Both the position numbers and the translations under genes were made by a program. 28,583 bases of DNA from a virus: positions 1 through 28,583 of IMG/VR virus record IMGVR_UViG_3300020162_003168, one strand, 5' to 3'. The notes under the pieces are model-generated. The model was not told the origin of the DNA and did not search any database. It was given only the letters and a program-made list of their open reading frames with translations. Numbering within the stretch: position 1 is the first letter of the stretch; each line of letters starts with the position of its first letter. This document shows positions 1 to 6,388 of the stretch, one piece after another.

Positions 1-303
1 TAACACTTTTTTATGATAATCTTCAACTATTCTAATAGTATCACCTTTTAAATAAACAGGTACTTCAACACGTTTTTCTTTTTCAACTATAGTTTCATGA
101 TATATATCTTCACCTTTTAGATATTTCGTTTTCCAACGATCTACAACTACCGTATCTATTTTTTGAGATAATAATTCATATTTTTTACCATCAACTTTAA
201 TTATAGGTTTATCACTACCACTATCAGAAGTACATTGTTGTATTACAATTACACCAATTAATACTAATATTATAATTAAGAAAAAGTTCTGTTTCGTTAT
301 CAT
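1..303 (-). CDS. Membrane-anchored protein, 3' end outside window (spanin-like?)
   Basis: An open frame starts with ATG at 303 and stays open for 101 codons to the window edge, so the C-terminus is missing. Residues 1-6 are polar and basic (MITKQN), and residues 7-22 form one strongly hydrophobic segment. A Cys follows at position 24 (IQQC, not a good lipobox) and then a Ser/Asp-rich turn. The rest is charged and strand- or helix-prone, with alternating Val/Thr/Asp (DTVVVDRW; KEKRVEVPVY). This is the layout of a signal-anchored protein with a periplasmic domain. Inner-membrane spanin subunits look like this and a holin-like gene lies 2.4 kb upstream, but there is no sequence motif to prove it. 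Only a TTAT spacer separates it from the stop of the preceding gene, so the two are co-transcribed. Confidence 0.6.
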   Translation of the reverse strand, partial: MITKQNFFLIIILVLIGVIVIQQCTSDSGSDKPIIKVDGKKYELLSQKIDTVVVDRWKTKYLKGEDIYHETIVEKEKRVEVPVYLKGDTIRIVEDYHKKVL

Positions 304-307
304 ATAA

Positions 308-577
308 CTAATATTTATAAATTTTTAGTCGTAACTTACCATTTCCTTTAATTAAACGATGGTATTTGTGTCTAGGTATAAATATTGGTTGATTAAATGT
401 AATTGGCAATTCATCTTCTAATTGTATTTTCCAATCAGTTTCACCTTGAAGATATAATGTTCTATGTTCATCATCGCGATGCCAAAGAAGTTCGATGGGA
501 TCTACATTCTCATCGAACTCACGAATTGTATATTCTTCGGTTATTTCTAAATCAGTATATGGTTTACCAGAATCCAC
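308..577 (-). CDS. Small cupin-like conserved phage protein
   Basis: An 89-residue protein with a GTG start that overlaps the end of the preceding gene by 14 nt; no ATG is available after the upstream in-frame stop. The middle reads WHRDDEHRTLYLQGETDW followed by Gln-Leu-Glu-Asp-Glu-Leu-Pro, and the end has IFIPRHKYHRLIKG. This is the pattern of a small beta-barrel (cupin-type) protein: a W-H-R-D turn, a Gly-Glu turn, then an I-P-x-x-x-Y-H-R strand. I recognise similar short proteins in T4-like phages of aquatic bacteria, where their role is unknown. The histidines could bind a metal or simply be structural. Function not assigned. Confidence 0.72.
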   Translation of the reverse strand: MDSGKPYTDLEITEEYTIREFDENVDPIELLWHRDDEHRTLYLQGETDWKIQLEDELPITFNQPIFIPRHKYHRLIKGNGKLRLKIYKY

Positions 578-1211
578 TAAATGTTGTTTTAAAACCTAAT
601 AATTTAGCATATCGGGGTAAACGACATGACCAATATGATGCTTTAGTTCTATCTTTTTTATTTTTACAATCATGACGTGCAGCAAATGCTCTACGTGCTT
701 GAGGATTATTTAATTTAGCACGCAATCCAGTTGTATCACCAAATGATACTTTTTTAACTCCACCACCTGGTTTACGAACATAAACGTAGAATTTTTTAGA
801 ACCACCACGTTTTGGTTTTCCAATTGGAGGTGTTTTCTTTTTATCTACTTCAGATACTAATTCTTCTTCAGTTAAAATATAATCAAGAGGAAATTCTATT
901 CCGTTATGGATAAATGTTTCTCCAATATTTGATTCTAATATTTCAGCATCATCTTCAGTTACTGAAAGTAATCCTTCATTATATAATTTACGAGCTTCAT
1001 TAAATAATTCAAAATATTGTTTAGATAATGGTCTGTAAATATTATGGATTAATTGTAATCCTTCAGCAACATGATGTTTTAGTCCTTCAGATAATATAGG
1101 AGTATCTTGTCCTTCTTTTAACATTAATTTAGGACCATTACACCCACAATCTTCGTTTAAGGTATTTTTTAAAGTTTCTTTAATTAAAACACGGATTTGA
1201 CTTAATTTCAT
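564..1211 (-). CDS. Conserved phage protein with N-terminal (L/I)xE tag and C-terminal Cys/basic domain
   Basis: 215 residues in three parts. Residues 1-20 (MKLSQIRVLIKETLKNTLNE) form an amphipathic helix with IKE and LNE tripeptides, like a T4 capsid-targeting sequence. About residues 40-130 are an acidic helical domain containing LSEGLKHHVAEG and a later YFELFNEAR, a pattern I recognise from unannotated proteins of marine myoviruses. About residues 135-207 are a basic domain starting KFYVYVRKPGGGVKKVSFGD and including ARHDCKNKK and SYWSCRLPRY, which resembles a conserved phage domain of unknown function (DUF5872-type, from memory). The basic, two-Cys C-terminus could contact DNA. Its start overlaps the upstream gene by 4 nt (ATGA-type coupling). 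Possible head-packaged protein; this is inference. Confidence 0.8.
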   Translation of the reverse strand: MKLSQIRVLIKETLKNTLNEDCGCNGPKLMLKEGQDTPILSEGLKHHVAEGLQLIHNIYRPLSKQYFELFNEARKLYNEGLLSVTEDDAEILESNIGETFIHNGIEFPLDYILTEEELVSEVDKKKTPPIGKPKRGGSKKFYVYVRKPGGGVKKVSFGDTTGLRAKLNNPQARRAFAARHDCKNKKDRTKASYWSCRLPRYAKLLGFKTTFSGFW

Positions 1212-2401
1212 TTTCTAAATTTTACTTTTGCTTTATCTGTATTTGAAACAACACGATCACCTTTGCGATCAGCAGCTGCTTTTTTACGAGCAGTAGCAGC
1301 ACGTTCAACTTTAGTTAAACGATTTGCTTTAGCACGAGGTAAACAACGAGTAGTTGCTTTACCTTTTTTCATTGTGCCACAATCTCCAGTTATATTTCCT
1401 TGAGTATCGATTCGAACCCAATCTTCTTTATCAAACCAATCACGTAACGATTCGTCAATTTCACCTGTTACGTCTTGGTACGCCCATTTTGCTTTAGGTT
1501 CAATAGTAGCTAAAATAACTTGTGGGTTAATACCTTTAGCTCTATCAAACATTAAACGAGTATTACCACCTACTAAATAAAATTTATTTGGAGAATATTG
1601 CAGAATCAACGCAGGAGGAGTTTTTTCAGCGGCTAATATGCTTTGATAATCTTTACCGTATTGACGCGCTAATTCTATCGCTTCTTCCTCAGAATCTATG
1701 TCATATGAGTCAGTATTTTCTAAACGTGACCACATATCATTATTTAAAGTAACTTCTCGACCATTAACAAAAGCATCATATACCGTATCATAAGGTAGAT
1801 TTAAATCTTCTGCTGTACGTTCTATTTCTTCTGATTCGTCTTTAATGATTGGTTCCCATCCTAATGGATTAATAGCTTCATTCATATTCAAATAAAAATC
1901 TTCAGGTTTGAATCCTTTTTTTTCTACACCCCAAAGTATTTGATTATATTTTCCATTATATAGTAATTTATCTTGATCTTTTTGTATATAAGATATAGCT
2001 TTAGGTAGTGGTGTTTTTACTGCTTCTTTCATCCAAGGCTCAGCATTAGACATATTATATAATGTAATAATACTAGCATCACCTTCCCAATTTGGTTCAT
2101 CAACTCCTCCTTTACCGTCTCCTGGTTTAGTAATAAAGATAATGCCTTTATCAACTAATTTTTTAATATCAAATGGGTTTTGTTTAACTAAATCAAAATT
2201 AGAGGTATCATCATATTGACCTTCTTCTAAATCATCTTCTTCCATTAAACCTTTACATACTTTAACAGCACGGCCAGAAAGATAAGCTGATGGTACTTCA
2301 CCAGCAGCTATACGACGATTATAATAAGCTTTACCTTTAGGACATAATTTTTTTTCTATTATGACCTGTTCGATTATAGCTTTTATTTTATTTCGATCCA
2401 T
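1208..2401 (-). CDS. Conserved phage protein with (L/I)xE tag, GGNTR motif and Cys/basic tail
   Basis: I place the start at ATG 2401 (397 residues) rather than ATG 2470. The shorter form begins MDRNKIKAIIEQVIIEKKL, which matches the tagged N-termini of neighbouring proteins, and it overlaps the upstream gene by only 14 nt. After the tag comes LCPKGKAYYNRRIAAGE and SGRAVKVCKG, a Cys-containing basic segment seen in other phage proteins. Around residues 275-285 is LVGGNTRLMFDRAKG, the shape of the ParB/sulfiredoxin-type G-G-x-T-R loop. Residues about 337-352 (GDCGTMKKGKATTRCLP) begin a Lys/Arg/Ala-rich C-terminal helix, similar to a small phage domain of unknown function (DUF6321-type, from memory). 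No enzyme activity can be assigned. The basic Cys-containing ends suggest nucleic-acid contact. Confidence 0.78.
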   Translation of the reverse strand: MDRNKIKAIIEQVIIEKKLCPKGKAYYNRRIAAGEVPSAYLSGRAVKVCKGLMEEDDLEEGQYDDTSNFDLVKQNPFDIKKLVDKGIIFITKPGDGKGGVDEPNWEGDASIITLYNMSNAEPWMKEAVKTPLPKAISYIQKDQDKLLYNGKYNQILWGVEKKGFKPEDFYLNMNEAINPLGWEPIIKDESEEIERTAEDLNLPYDTVYDAFVNGREVTLNNDMWSRLENTDSYDIDSEEEAIELARQYGKDYQSILAAEKTPPALILQYSPNKFYLVGGNTRLMFDRAKGINPQVILATIEPKAKWAYQDVTGEIDESLRDWFDKEDWVRIDTQGNITGDCGTMKKGKATTRCLPRAKANRLTKVERAATARKKAAADRKGDRVVSNTDKAKVKFRK

Positions 2402-2645
2402 TATCTTCTTGTTTGGGTAAAAACCAATTTGAACACCATTTAGATGGGTCTTGGATTTGATTACCTTCATTATCTACTAATTCAGAAGTACCCATATACT
2501 CTTGGTAATCTTTACTAGCACACATATGTTTGTCGTCTTGTTTATAATAGAATTTACATACATGACATCCAAACCCTACAGGTGAGTACATGTACGGAGG
2601 AGATACCTCAGATACTTCACTTAATATATTAACTAATTTAATCAT
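2388..2645 (-). CDS. Small four-cysteine protein with (L/I)xE N-terminus (Fe-S or zinc binding?)
   Basis: 85 residues. The N-terminus MIKLVNILSEVSEV is almost the same as that of the kinase-phosphatase protein two genes upstream (MIKLFDLLKEITEK) and contains LSE. Four cysteines lie at 27, 30, 42 and 71 (CHVC, HMCAS, KWCSNW), with W70 and W74 beside the last one. The spacing Cx2C-x11-C-x28-C resembles small phage proteins often labelled high-potential iron-sulfur-like, but zinc binding would fit equally well. The gene starts 12 nt after the end of the holin-like gene and overlaps the next gene by 14 nt. If the N-terminus is a capsid-targeting tag, the mature domain would start near residue 11-14. 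Confidence 0.75.
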   Translation of the reverse strand: MIKLVNILSEVSEVSPPYMYSPVGFGCHVCKFYYKQDDKHMCASKDYQEYMGTSELVDNEGNQIQDPSKWCSNWFLPKQEDNGSK

Positions 2646-2657
2646 AACTTAAGCTAT

Positions 2658-2861
2658 TTATTTTCCGCCACGTTTTATCTTGTAATAAATCTGCACCCCT
2701 AACCATCCAATAGATAGTATATAAAATAGACCAGTAAGTACAGGATTTAACATGGAAAAAAAGCTATTGAACAAAGCAATACAAGTTGTTGCTACCCCAG
2801 CAGCGTTTAGTTCAGGTGACTGATGCATTTTATTGAGAAGTGATAAAAATGTTATGACCAT
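2658..2861 (-). CDS. Two-helix small membrane protein, holin-like
   Basis: 67 residues. A short N-terminal part is followed by two hydrophobic segments (about residues 20-37 and 41-60) and a positively charged end (YYKIKRGGK). The second segment reads LTGLFYILSIGWLGVQIYY. Size, two membrane helices and a basic C-terminus are those of class II holins, which open the inner membrane at the end of infection. No endolysin gene is visible in the window, so a lysis cassette cannot be confirmed and another small membrane role is possible. The start codon follows the stop of the preceding gene with only TATTT between them (TAATATTTATG). Confidence 0.65.
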   Translation of the reverse strand: MVITFLSLLNKMHQSPELNAAGVATTCIALFNSFFSMLNPVLTGLFYILSIGWLGVQIYYKIKRGGK

Positions 2862-2866
2862 AAATA

Positions 2867-3451
2867 TTAACTATTTAATTTAACACGTGATTCTTCTAAA
2901 TCTTTCATTACTTGTTCACGAATTTTTTGTTTATCTAATGCTTTTACATGCCAATCTTCAATATCTCCTTGTTCAGTAACAAATCCAGTAGCATCAAAAC
3001 TATTTAGAAAATCATCAAACCCATTCTCAAATTCATCTAACATAAAATTAGCATTATTTTTAATAATGTTGTTTTCGTATTCTTCGTATTTTCCTTCTAT
3101 TTTTAATTTAGTTTCCATATCAATAACACAATCTAAACACATGTTATGAATGTGGAACATTTTTTTATCATGTTGAACTTTCATAGGTTTAGAGCATGTA
3201 GGACAAAGAAGTGGAGTATAAGCATAAGTTTTAGCACGTTCTAATTTAGATATACTAATTCTTATACCATTTTTTAAAGTCCATGTTTTACCATTTTCTT
3301 CCCAAATATCTCCATCTTTACGTTCAATATGTTTACGAGAATACCCTACTTGAGTTTGTGTAGAATCTCCTTGATTACCTGAAACCAAATTTCGAATTCG
3401 TCGAATATCTTTTTCTCGGAATTCTTTTTGCAATAATGTTTCTTTTGCCAT
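2867..3451 (-). CDS. Zinc-finger conserved phage protein of unknown function
   Basis: 194 residues. The centre holds a treble-clef-like or ribbon zinc site: Cys83 and Cys86 (LCPTCSKPM), His100/His102, then Cys105 and Cys108 (NMCLDC). After it comes an acidic helical part (LKIEGKYEEYEN) and an acidic stretch rich in Phe and Asp (residues about 135-155). The N-terminal 80 residues are basic and polar and include DGDIWEENGKTWTLKNGI. I recognise the CP.C...C.dC plus GKYEEYE arrangement from unannotated genes of T4-like marine phages. It could be a transcription or assembly factor, but nothing visible decides this. Stop and start are 1 nt apart from the upstream kinase gene, so translation is probably coupled. 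Confidence 0.75.
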   Translation of the reverse strand: MAKETLLQKEFREKDIRRIRNLVSGNQGDSTQTQVGYSRKHIERKDGDIWEENGKTWTLKNGIRISISKLERAKTYAYTPLLCPTCSKPMKVQHDKKMFHIHNMCLDCVIDMETKLKIEGKYEEYENNIIKNNANFMLDEFENGFDDFLNSFDATGFVTEQGDIEDWHVKALDKQKIREQVMKDLEESRVKLNS

Positions 3452-3452
3452 T

Positions 3453-4688
3453 TTATAACCCTAATTGTTTTAGTTTTTTTATCGTTGAATCCGCTGATGT
3501 GTGGTGAATACCAACACCTCCAGCATCAATCCAGCGTTCAATATTATCTTCTCTGTCATCAATTAATATTGCATTTGGTTCTGCTAAATCTTGTTTATAT
3601 TTAGCTTGTTTAAATATTGCTTTAGTACCTGGGATATATTTTTGTACCCATTGTAATTTACCTTCTTTAGATGATGGGTCCATTGAAGGAGCGGTTAATA
3701 ATTTAGGATTAAATTGTTTAATATAATTCCATAATTGTTGACCATCTTCCATCCATTCTAGATCCGCCCAAAATTTAGCACCCGCTTTATCGATTGCTGA
3801 CCAAAATTCATTTTTATTATAAGGTGAACTAAAACCAGGTGCTTTACGACCTGTTAAATCATTATATCCACGTTCAAAATCAACAATAACACCATCCATA
3901 TCACAATATAATTTATATTGTTGTTCAGCTTCAGCTAACATTGAAATTTTAGATTTAGCTGAATCTAATGTATCTGTTTGAGGAATTGATTTAACTAATG
4001 ATATTATATCTTGATTTAATTGTTCAGCATCTGCTTTTGCCTTTGCTTGTTCCTCTGGTGTTTTAGGTTTACTTGAGAATTTAGCTGTATCGAAAAATAA
4101 TTTTTTAACTTCAACGGGGTCAAATGTTTTATTAGCATCTTCAGGATCATTATTAATTAAAATAAAACGATCACCAAATTCTTGACGATATAATTCAATA
4201 TTTTTATTTGTATCTCTCCAAGTACGTAATACAATTTGTGGTAATAATGAACGTTCGCGTTCAGCGTTACGTTTTAAAGATGTTATAGGTGAAACATACA
4301 ACATCAACATCATTATATCATATCCTAAAGCTTCTAATTCTGCTTTCTTTTTTAATAATGGTTTAGAAGCAGCACCTGTACCATCTATAATAATATTATT
4401 TAATCCTTCAAGTGCTTTAGCATACTTTTCTTTAGTTACTTTTTGAGCAGATCCCATTAACTTAGCGGCTTGGGATAAATCTTCAGGACCAAAATCTTTT
4501 ATATTAGTACCTAAACCTGATGATTTGAGTAATTCCTCGTATGTGTCGTCTACATTTATTACTTGATATTTTTCAACTGGGAGTAATTGTTTTAAAGTAT
4601 AAGTTTTACCTGAACCAGCAGGCCCAGCTAAAAATATAGCTTTAGGTTTTTCAGTTATTTCTTTTAATAAATCAAATAATTTTATCAT
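3453..4688 (-). CDS. Tagged P-loop kinase fused to HAD-type phosphatase (polynucleotide-kinase-like layout)
   Basis: 411 residues. Residues 1-14 (MIKLFDLLKEITEK) form an amphipathic segment with LKE and ITE. Residues 16-200 are a P-loop kinase: Walker A GPAGSGKT at 22-29, VDDTY at 46-50, IIIDGTGA at 99-106 and a basic lid region with RNAERER. This looks like the zeta-toxin/polynucleotide-kinase group. After an Ala/Lys/Gln linker (205-255), residues 258-411 are a HAD phosphatase of the 5'(3')-deoxyribonucleotidase type: DMDGV at 263-267 (two catalytic Asp), Thr332 as motif II, and IDDRED at 376-381 as motif III. T4 polynucleotide kinase has the same order (5' kinase then 3' phosphatase), so end-healing of DNA or RNA is the leading idea; nucleotide metabolism is an alternative. 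It overlaps the upstream fusion gene by 4 nt. Confidence 0.85.
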   Translation of the reverse strand: MIKLFDLLKEITEKPKAIFLAGPAGSGKTYTLKQLLPVEKYQVINVDDTYEELLKSSGLGTNIKDFGPEDLSQAAKLMGSAQKVTKEKYAKALEGLNNIIIDGTGAASKPLLKKKAELEALGYDIMMLMLYVSPITSLKRNAERERSLLPQIVLRTWRDTNKNIELYRQEFGDRFILINNDPEDANKTFDPVEVKKLFFDTAKFSSKPKTPEEQAKAKADAEQLNQDIISLVKSIPQTDTLDSAKSKISMLAEAEQQYKLYCDMDGVIVDFERGYNDLTGRKAPGFSSPYNKNEFWSAIDKAGAKFWADLEWMEDGQQLWNYIKQFNPKLLTAPSMDPSSKEGKLQWVQKYIPGTKAIFKQAKYKQDLAEPNAILIDDREDNIERWIDAGGVGIHHTSADSTIKKLKQLGL

Positions 4689-5563
4689 TTTACTGTAAAC
4701 ATTTCAGGTTTTATTTGAGCAAAATTTCTCATCATAATAGCGGCAGCTGCATTAGCTTCGTTTTCATGAGTATGACCTGTTTGGCCTGAATTTGGCTCTA
4801 ATCTATTTTGTACATCTTGTTTATAATGAACTAATTCATGAGCTAATGTTCTAAAAACATCTGCTTGATGACGATTAGCTATATTAATTTGAATACTTTT
4901 ATTATTTGGATTATAACCCCCAAATGAACGCATACCTTCAGCAGACATATTATCATATGATAATGTTAATGGAGGTAATGATTTTAATTTTAAATATTCT
5001 CTACAATAAGCAATAAATGGTTTTAGTAATGGTAAATGATTTTCGTATATTGGATGTTCATTTAGTGAGTTTGCATTTTTACGATACGTTCTAGTAAATG
5101 CATCAAAAAATTCTCTTGTTGAAACTCCATTAGGTAAAAAATTAGCTACTTGTTTAATATTACGACCACGAATGGCATCTCTAAAATCAGTAGCAGAAAT
5201 ATTATCTGCATTTCCTGCATTAAATATTTCTACGTTAGGTACTGATTGTAAATTAGAGAAACGGGTACCTTCTTCTTTACCGAATGCTGTTACATATTGG
5301 TTATCTGGGTTATTTTTTATTTGACTAAATGTATAACTAACAGGTGAACCAGGTACTAATACTGTTTCAACTTTAGGTCCTAATAAATTTTTATATATCT
5401 CCCAAACATCCAATGATTGTTCTGATGTTACACCACCACGGTCTTTTTGAGAAACCGCAATAATAACTTTATCAACATCAGATCTATCAACTAGTTGTTT
5501 AACAACAAAAAAATGTCCTTTGTGAGGTGGCTTAAAAGCACCAGGGTAAATAGCTATCTTCAT
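4685..5563 (-). CDS. Nucleotidyltransferase fused to HExxH metallopeptidase-like domain
   Basis: 292 residues. Residues 1-150 are a cytidylyltransferase-like Rossmann domain: His14-x-Gly16-His17 in PPHKGHF, and the second signature ISATDFR at 122-128. This family transfers AMP or CMP to phosphorylated substrates (NMN adenylyltransferase, CoaD, glycerol-phosphate types). The substrate cannot be read from sequence. Residues about 175-292 are a different domain with HELVH at 242-246 and Glu267 in HTHENEA, a zincin-type zinc site as in small phage metallopeptidases. The junction holds an LNE tripeptide at 167-169. The gene overlaps the kinase-phosphatase by 4 nt, so the two multi-domain enzymes are probably made together. 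The combination is unusual; NAD metabolism, end repair or modification of host proteins are open options. Confidence 0.85.
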   Translation of the reverse strand: MKIAIYPGAFKPPHKGHFFVVKQLVDRSDVDKVIIAVSQKDRGGVTSEQSLDVWEIYKNLLGPKVETVLVPGSPVSYTFSQIKNNPDNQYVTAFGKEEGTRFSNLQSVPNVEIFNAGNADNISATDFRDAIRGRNIKQVANFLPNGVSTREFFDAFTRTYRKNANSLNEHPIYENHLPLLKPFIAYCREYLKLKSLPPLTLSYDNMSAEGMRSFGGYNPNNKSIQINIANRHQADVFRTLAHELVHYKQDVQNRLEPNSGQTGHTHENEANAAAAIMMRNFAQIKPEMFTVK

Positions 5564-5587
5564 TTATAAAAAAACAGTATACTGCAT
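5564..5587 (-). other. Candidate 7-codon leader ORF abutting the next start
   Basis: In the 33-nt gap before the nucleotidyltransferase gene, an ATG at 5587 opens a mini-frame MQYTVFL whose TAA stop directly touches the real ATG at 5563. The ten bases TTTATAAATG occur twice on the coding strand, once around each ATG. This may be a chance duplication of the start region or a translational leader. The ATG at 5563 is kept as the true start because the Rossmann strand begins there. Confidence 0.25.
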
Positions 5588-5598
5588 TTATAAATATT
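5588..5598 (-). promoter_or_regulatory. Recurrent intergenic motif AATATTTATAA
   Basis: On the coding strand the stop codon TAA runs into TATTTATAAATG. The core AATATTTATAA is found at several other gene junctions of this window. A dyad CAGTATACTG lies just downstream at 5575-5584. The motif is a candidate promoter or initiation element; its role is unproven. Confidence 0.35.
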
Positions 5599-6388
5599 AC
5601 TCAGTTGCATCTAATTTAACTGTAGTAGGTAACTGTTCAACATAAGGAGTAAAACCCGGGTTTTCTAATTTAAATATATCCTGAATTTTAGTAAACATTT
5701 CAAAATTCTTTTCAATATTATCAACTACTTTAACTTGCCATCCTTTACCCTGCATTTGACCTTCTTTACCTTCTCTACGTGTTGATGATTTTAACCAAAT
5801 AATACCAGTACGGGTAACAGGTTCATTATGAGTTTCATTCCAAGCCTGCGCATAAGCCGCAAGTTGTAAGTCATATGACGTATGTAGTGAATTTGAAGTT
5901 TTAATGTCTAATAACCACATTTCCCCGTTGATTCTTACAATTAAATCCGCGGTGCCAGCATATTCATAATTGTCAGAAAATAAATGATATTCTGCTGATA
6001 TTAATTCAGGCTTTACTTGATTCCAAAAATCTGCAAATCGTAAAATCATTTTCCAAACATCTATCTGATATTTAGCATTACCCCACTCATCAATCCATTG
6101 AATTTCATTTCCGCTTAAAAAGCTTTCAATAGCATCATGTACTTGTGTTCCTTCGTGTGCTGCTTTTCTCATAATAATTTCTGAATTATGACCAACATCT
6201 TTTAACCACGAATGGAAAAAATTATTTTTAGGAAAGTAATTTAAAATTGAAGTAACTGACGGGTAGTATTTTCCATGTCTACTGTAAAATCTACTATCTA
6301 AAACATTAATCTGTTTAGAATCTGAAGAATATTCAACTATACGTTTAATTCTTGAATCTTTGATAATGTTTGAGTTTTGTTCTATCAT
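5597..6388 (-). CDS. PD-(D/E)XK nuclease, RecB/Cas4-like
   Basis: 263 residues. The nuclease signature is complete and in the usual order: His84 in AHEGTQVHDAIESFL, Glu133 in SAEYHLFS, Asp148 in YAGTADLIV, Asp161-x-Lys163 in LLDIKTS, and Gln175/Tyr179 in DLQLAAYAQAW. This arrangement is that of the RecB/lambda-exonuclease/Cas4 superfamily, which cuts DNA from ends with two metal ions. No Cys cluster is present, so it is not an iron-sulfur Cas4. The N-terminal 60 residues are specific to the phage form. It overlaps the primase gene upstream by 4 nt (ATGA), which points to a replication or recombination role, for example end processing. Confidence 0.85.
   Translation of the reverse strand: MIEQNSNIIKDSRIKRIVEYSSDSKQINVLDSRFYSRHGKYYPSVTSILNYFPKNNFFHSWLKDVGHNSEIIMRKAAHEGTQVHDAIESFLSGNEIQWIDEWGNAKYQIDVWKMILRFADFWNQVKPELISAEYHLFSDNYEYAGTADLIVRINGEMWLLDIKTSNSLHTSYDLQLAAYAQAWNETHNEPVTRTGIIWLKSSTRREGKEGQMQGKGWQVKVVDNIEKNFEMFTKIQDIFKLENPGFTPYVEQLPTTVKLDATE

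Noticed and set aside
312-319. T4-type late promoter TATAAATA on the coding strand
   Set aside because: The octamer in the transcribed direction lies at 312-319 inside the cupin-like gene and near 10709 inside the 1525-residue gene. At most gene junctions the related motif is in the opposite orientation (TATTTATA), so T4 late promoters are not supported.
403-675. Plus-strand frame across two minus-strand gene ends
   Set aside because: No recognisable protein pattern. It overlaps the supported cupin-like and tagged genes entirely. Plus-strand frames at 8087-8290 and 17560-17841 were rejected for the same reason.
5575-5584. Dyad CAGTATACTG followed by T7 as a terminator
   Set aside because: The palindrome leaves a stem of about three pairs once a loop is allowed, too weak for an intrinsic terminator. 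It might be an operator-like site at most.
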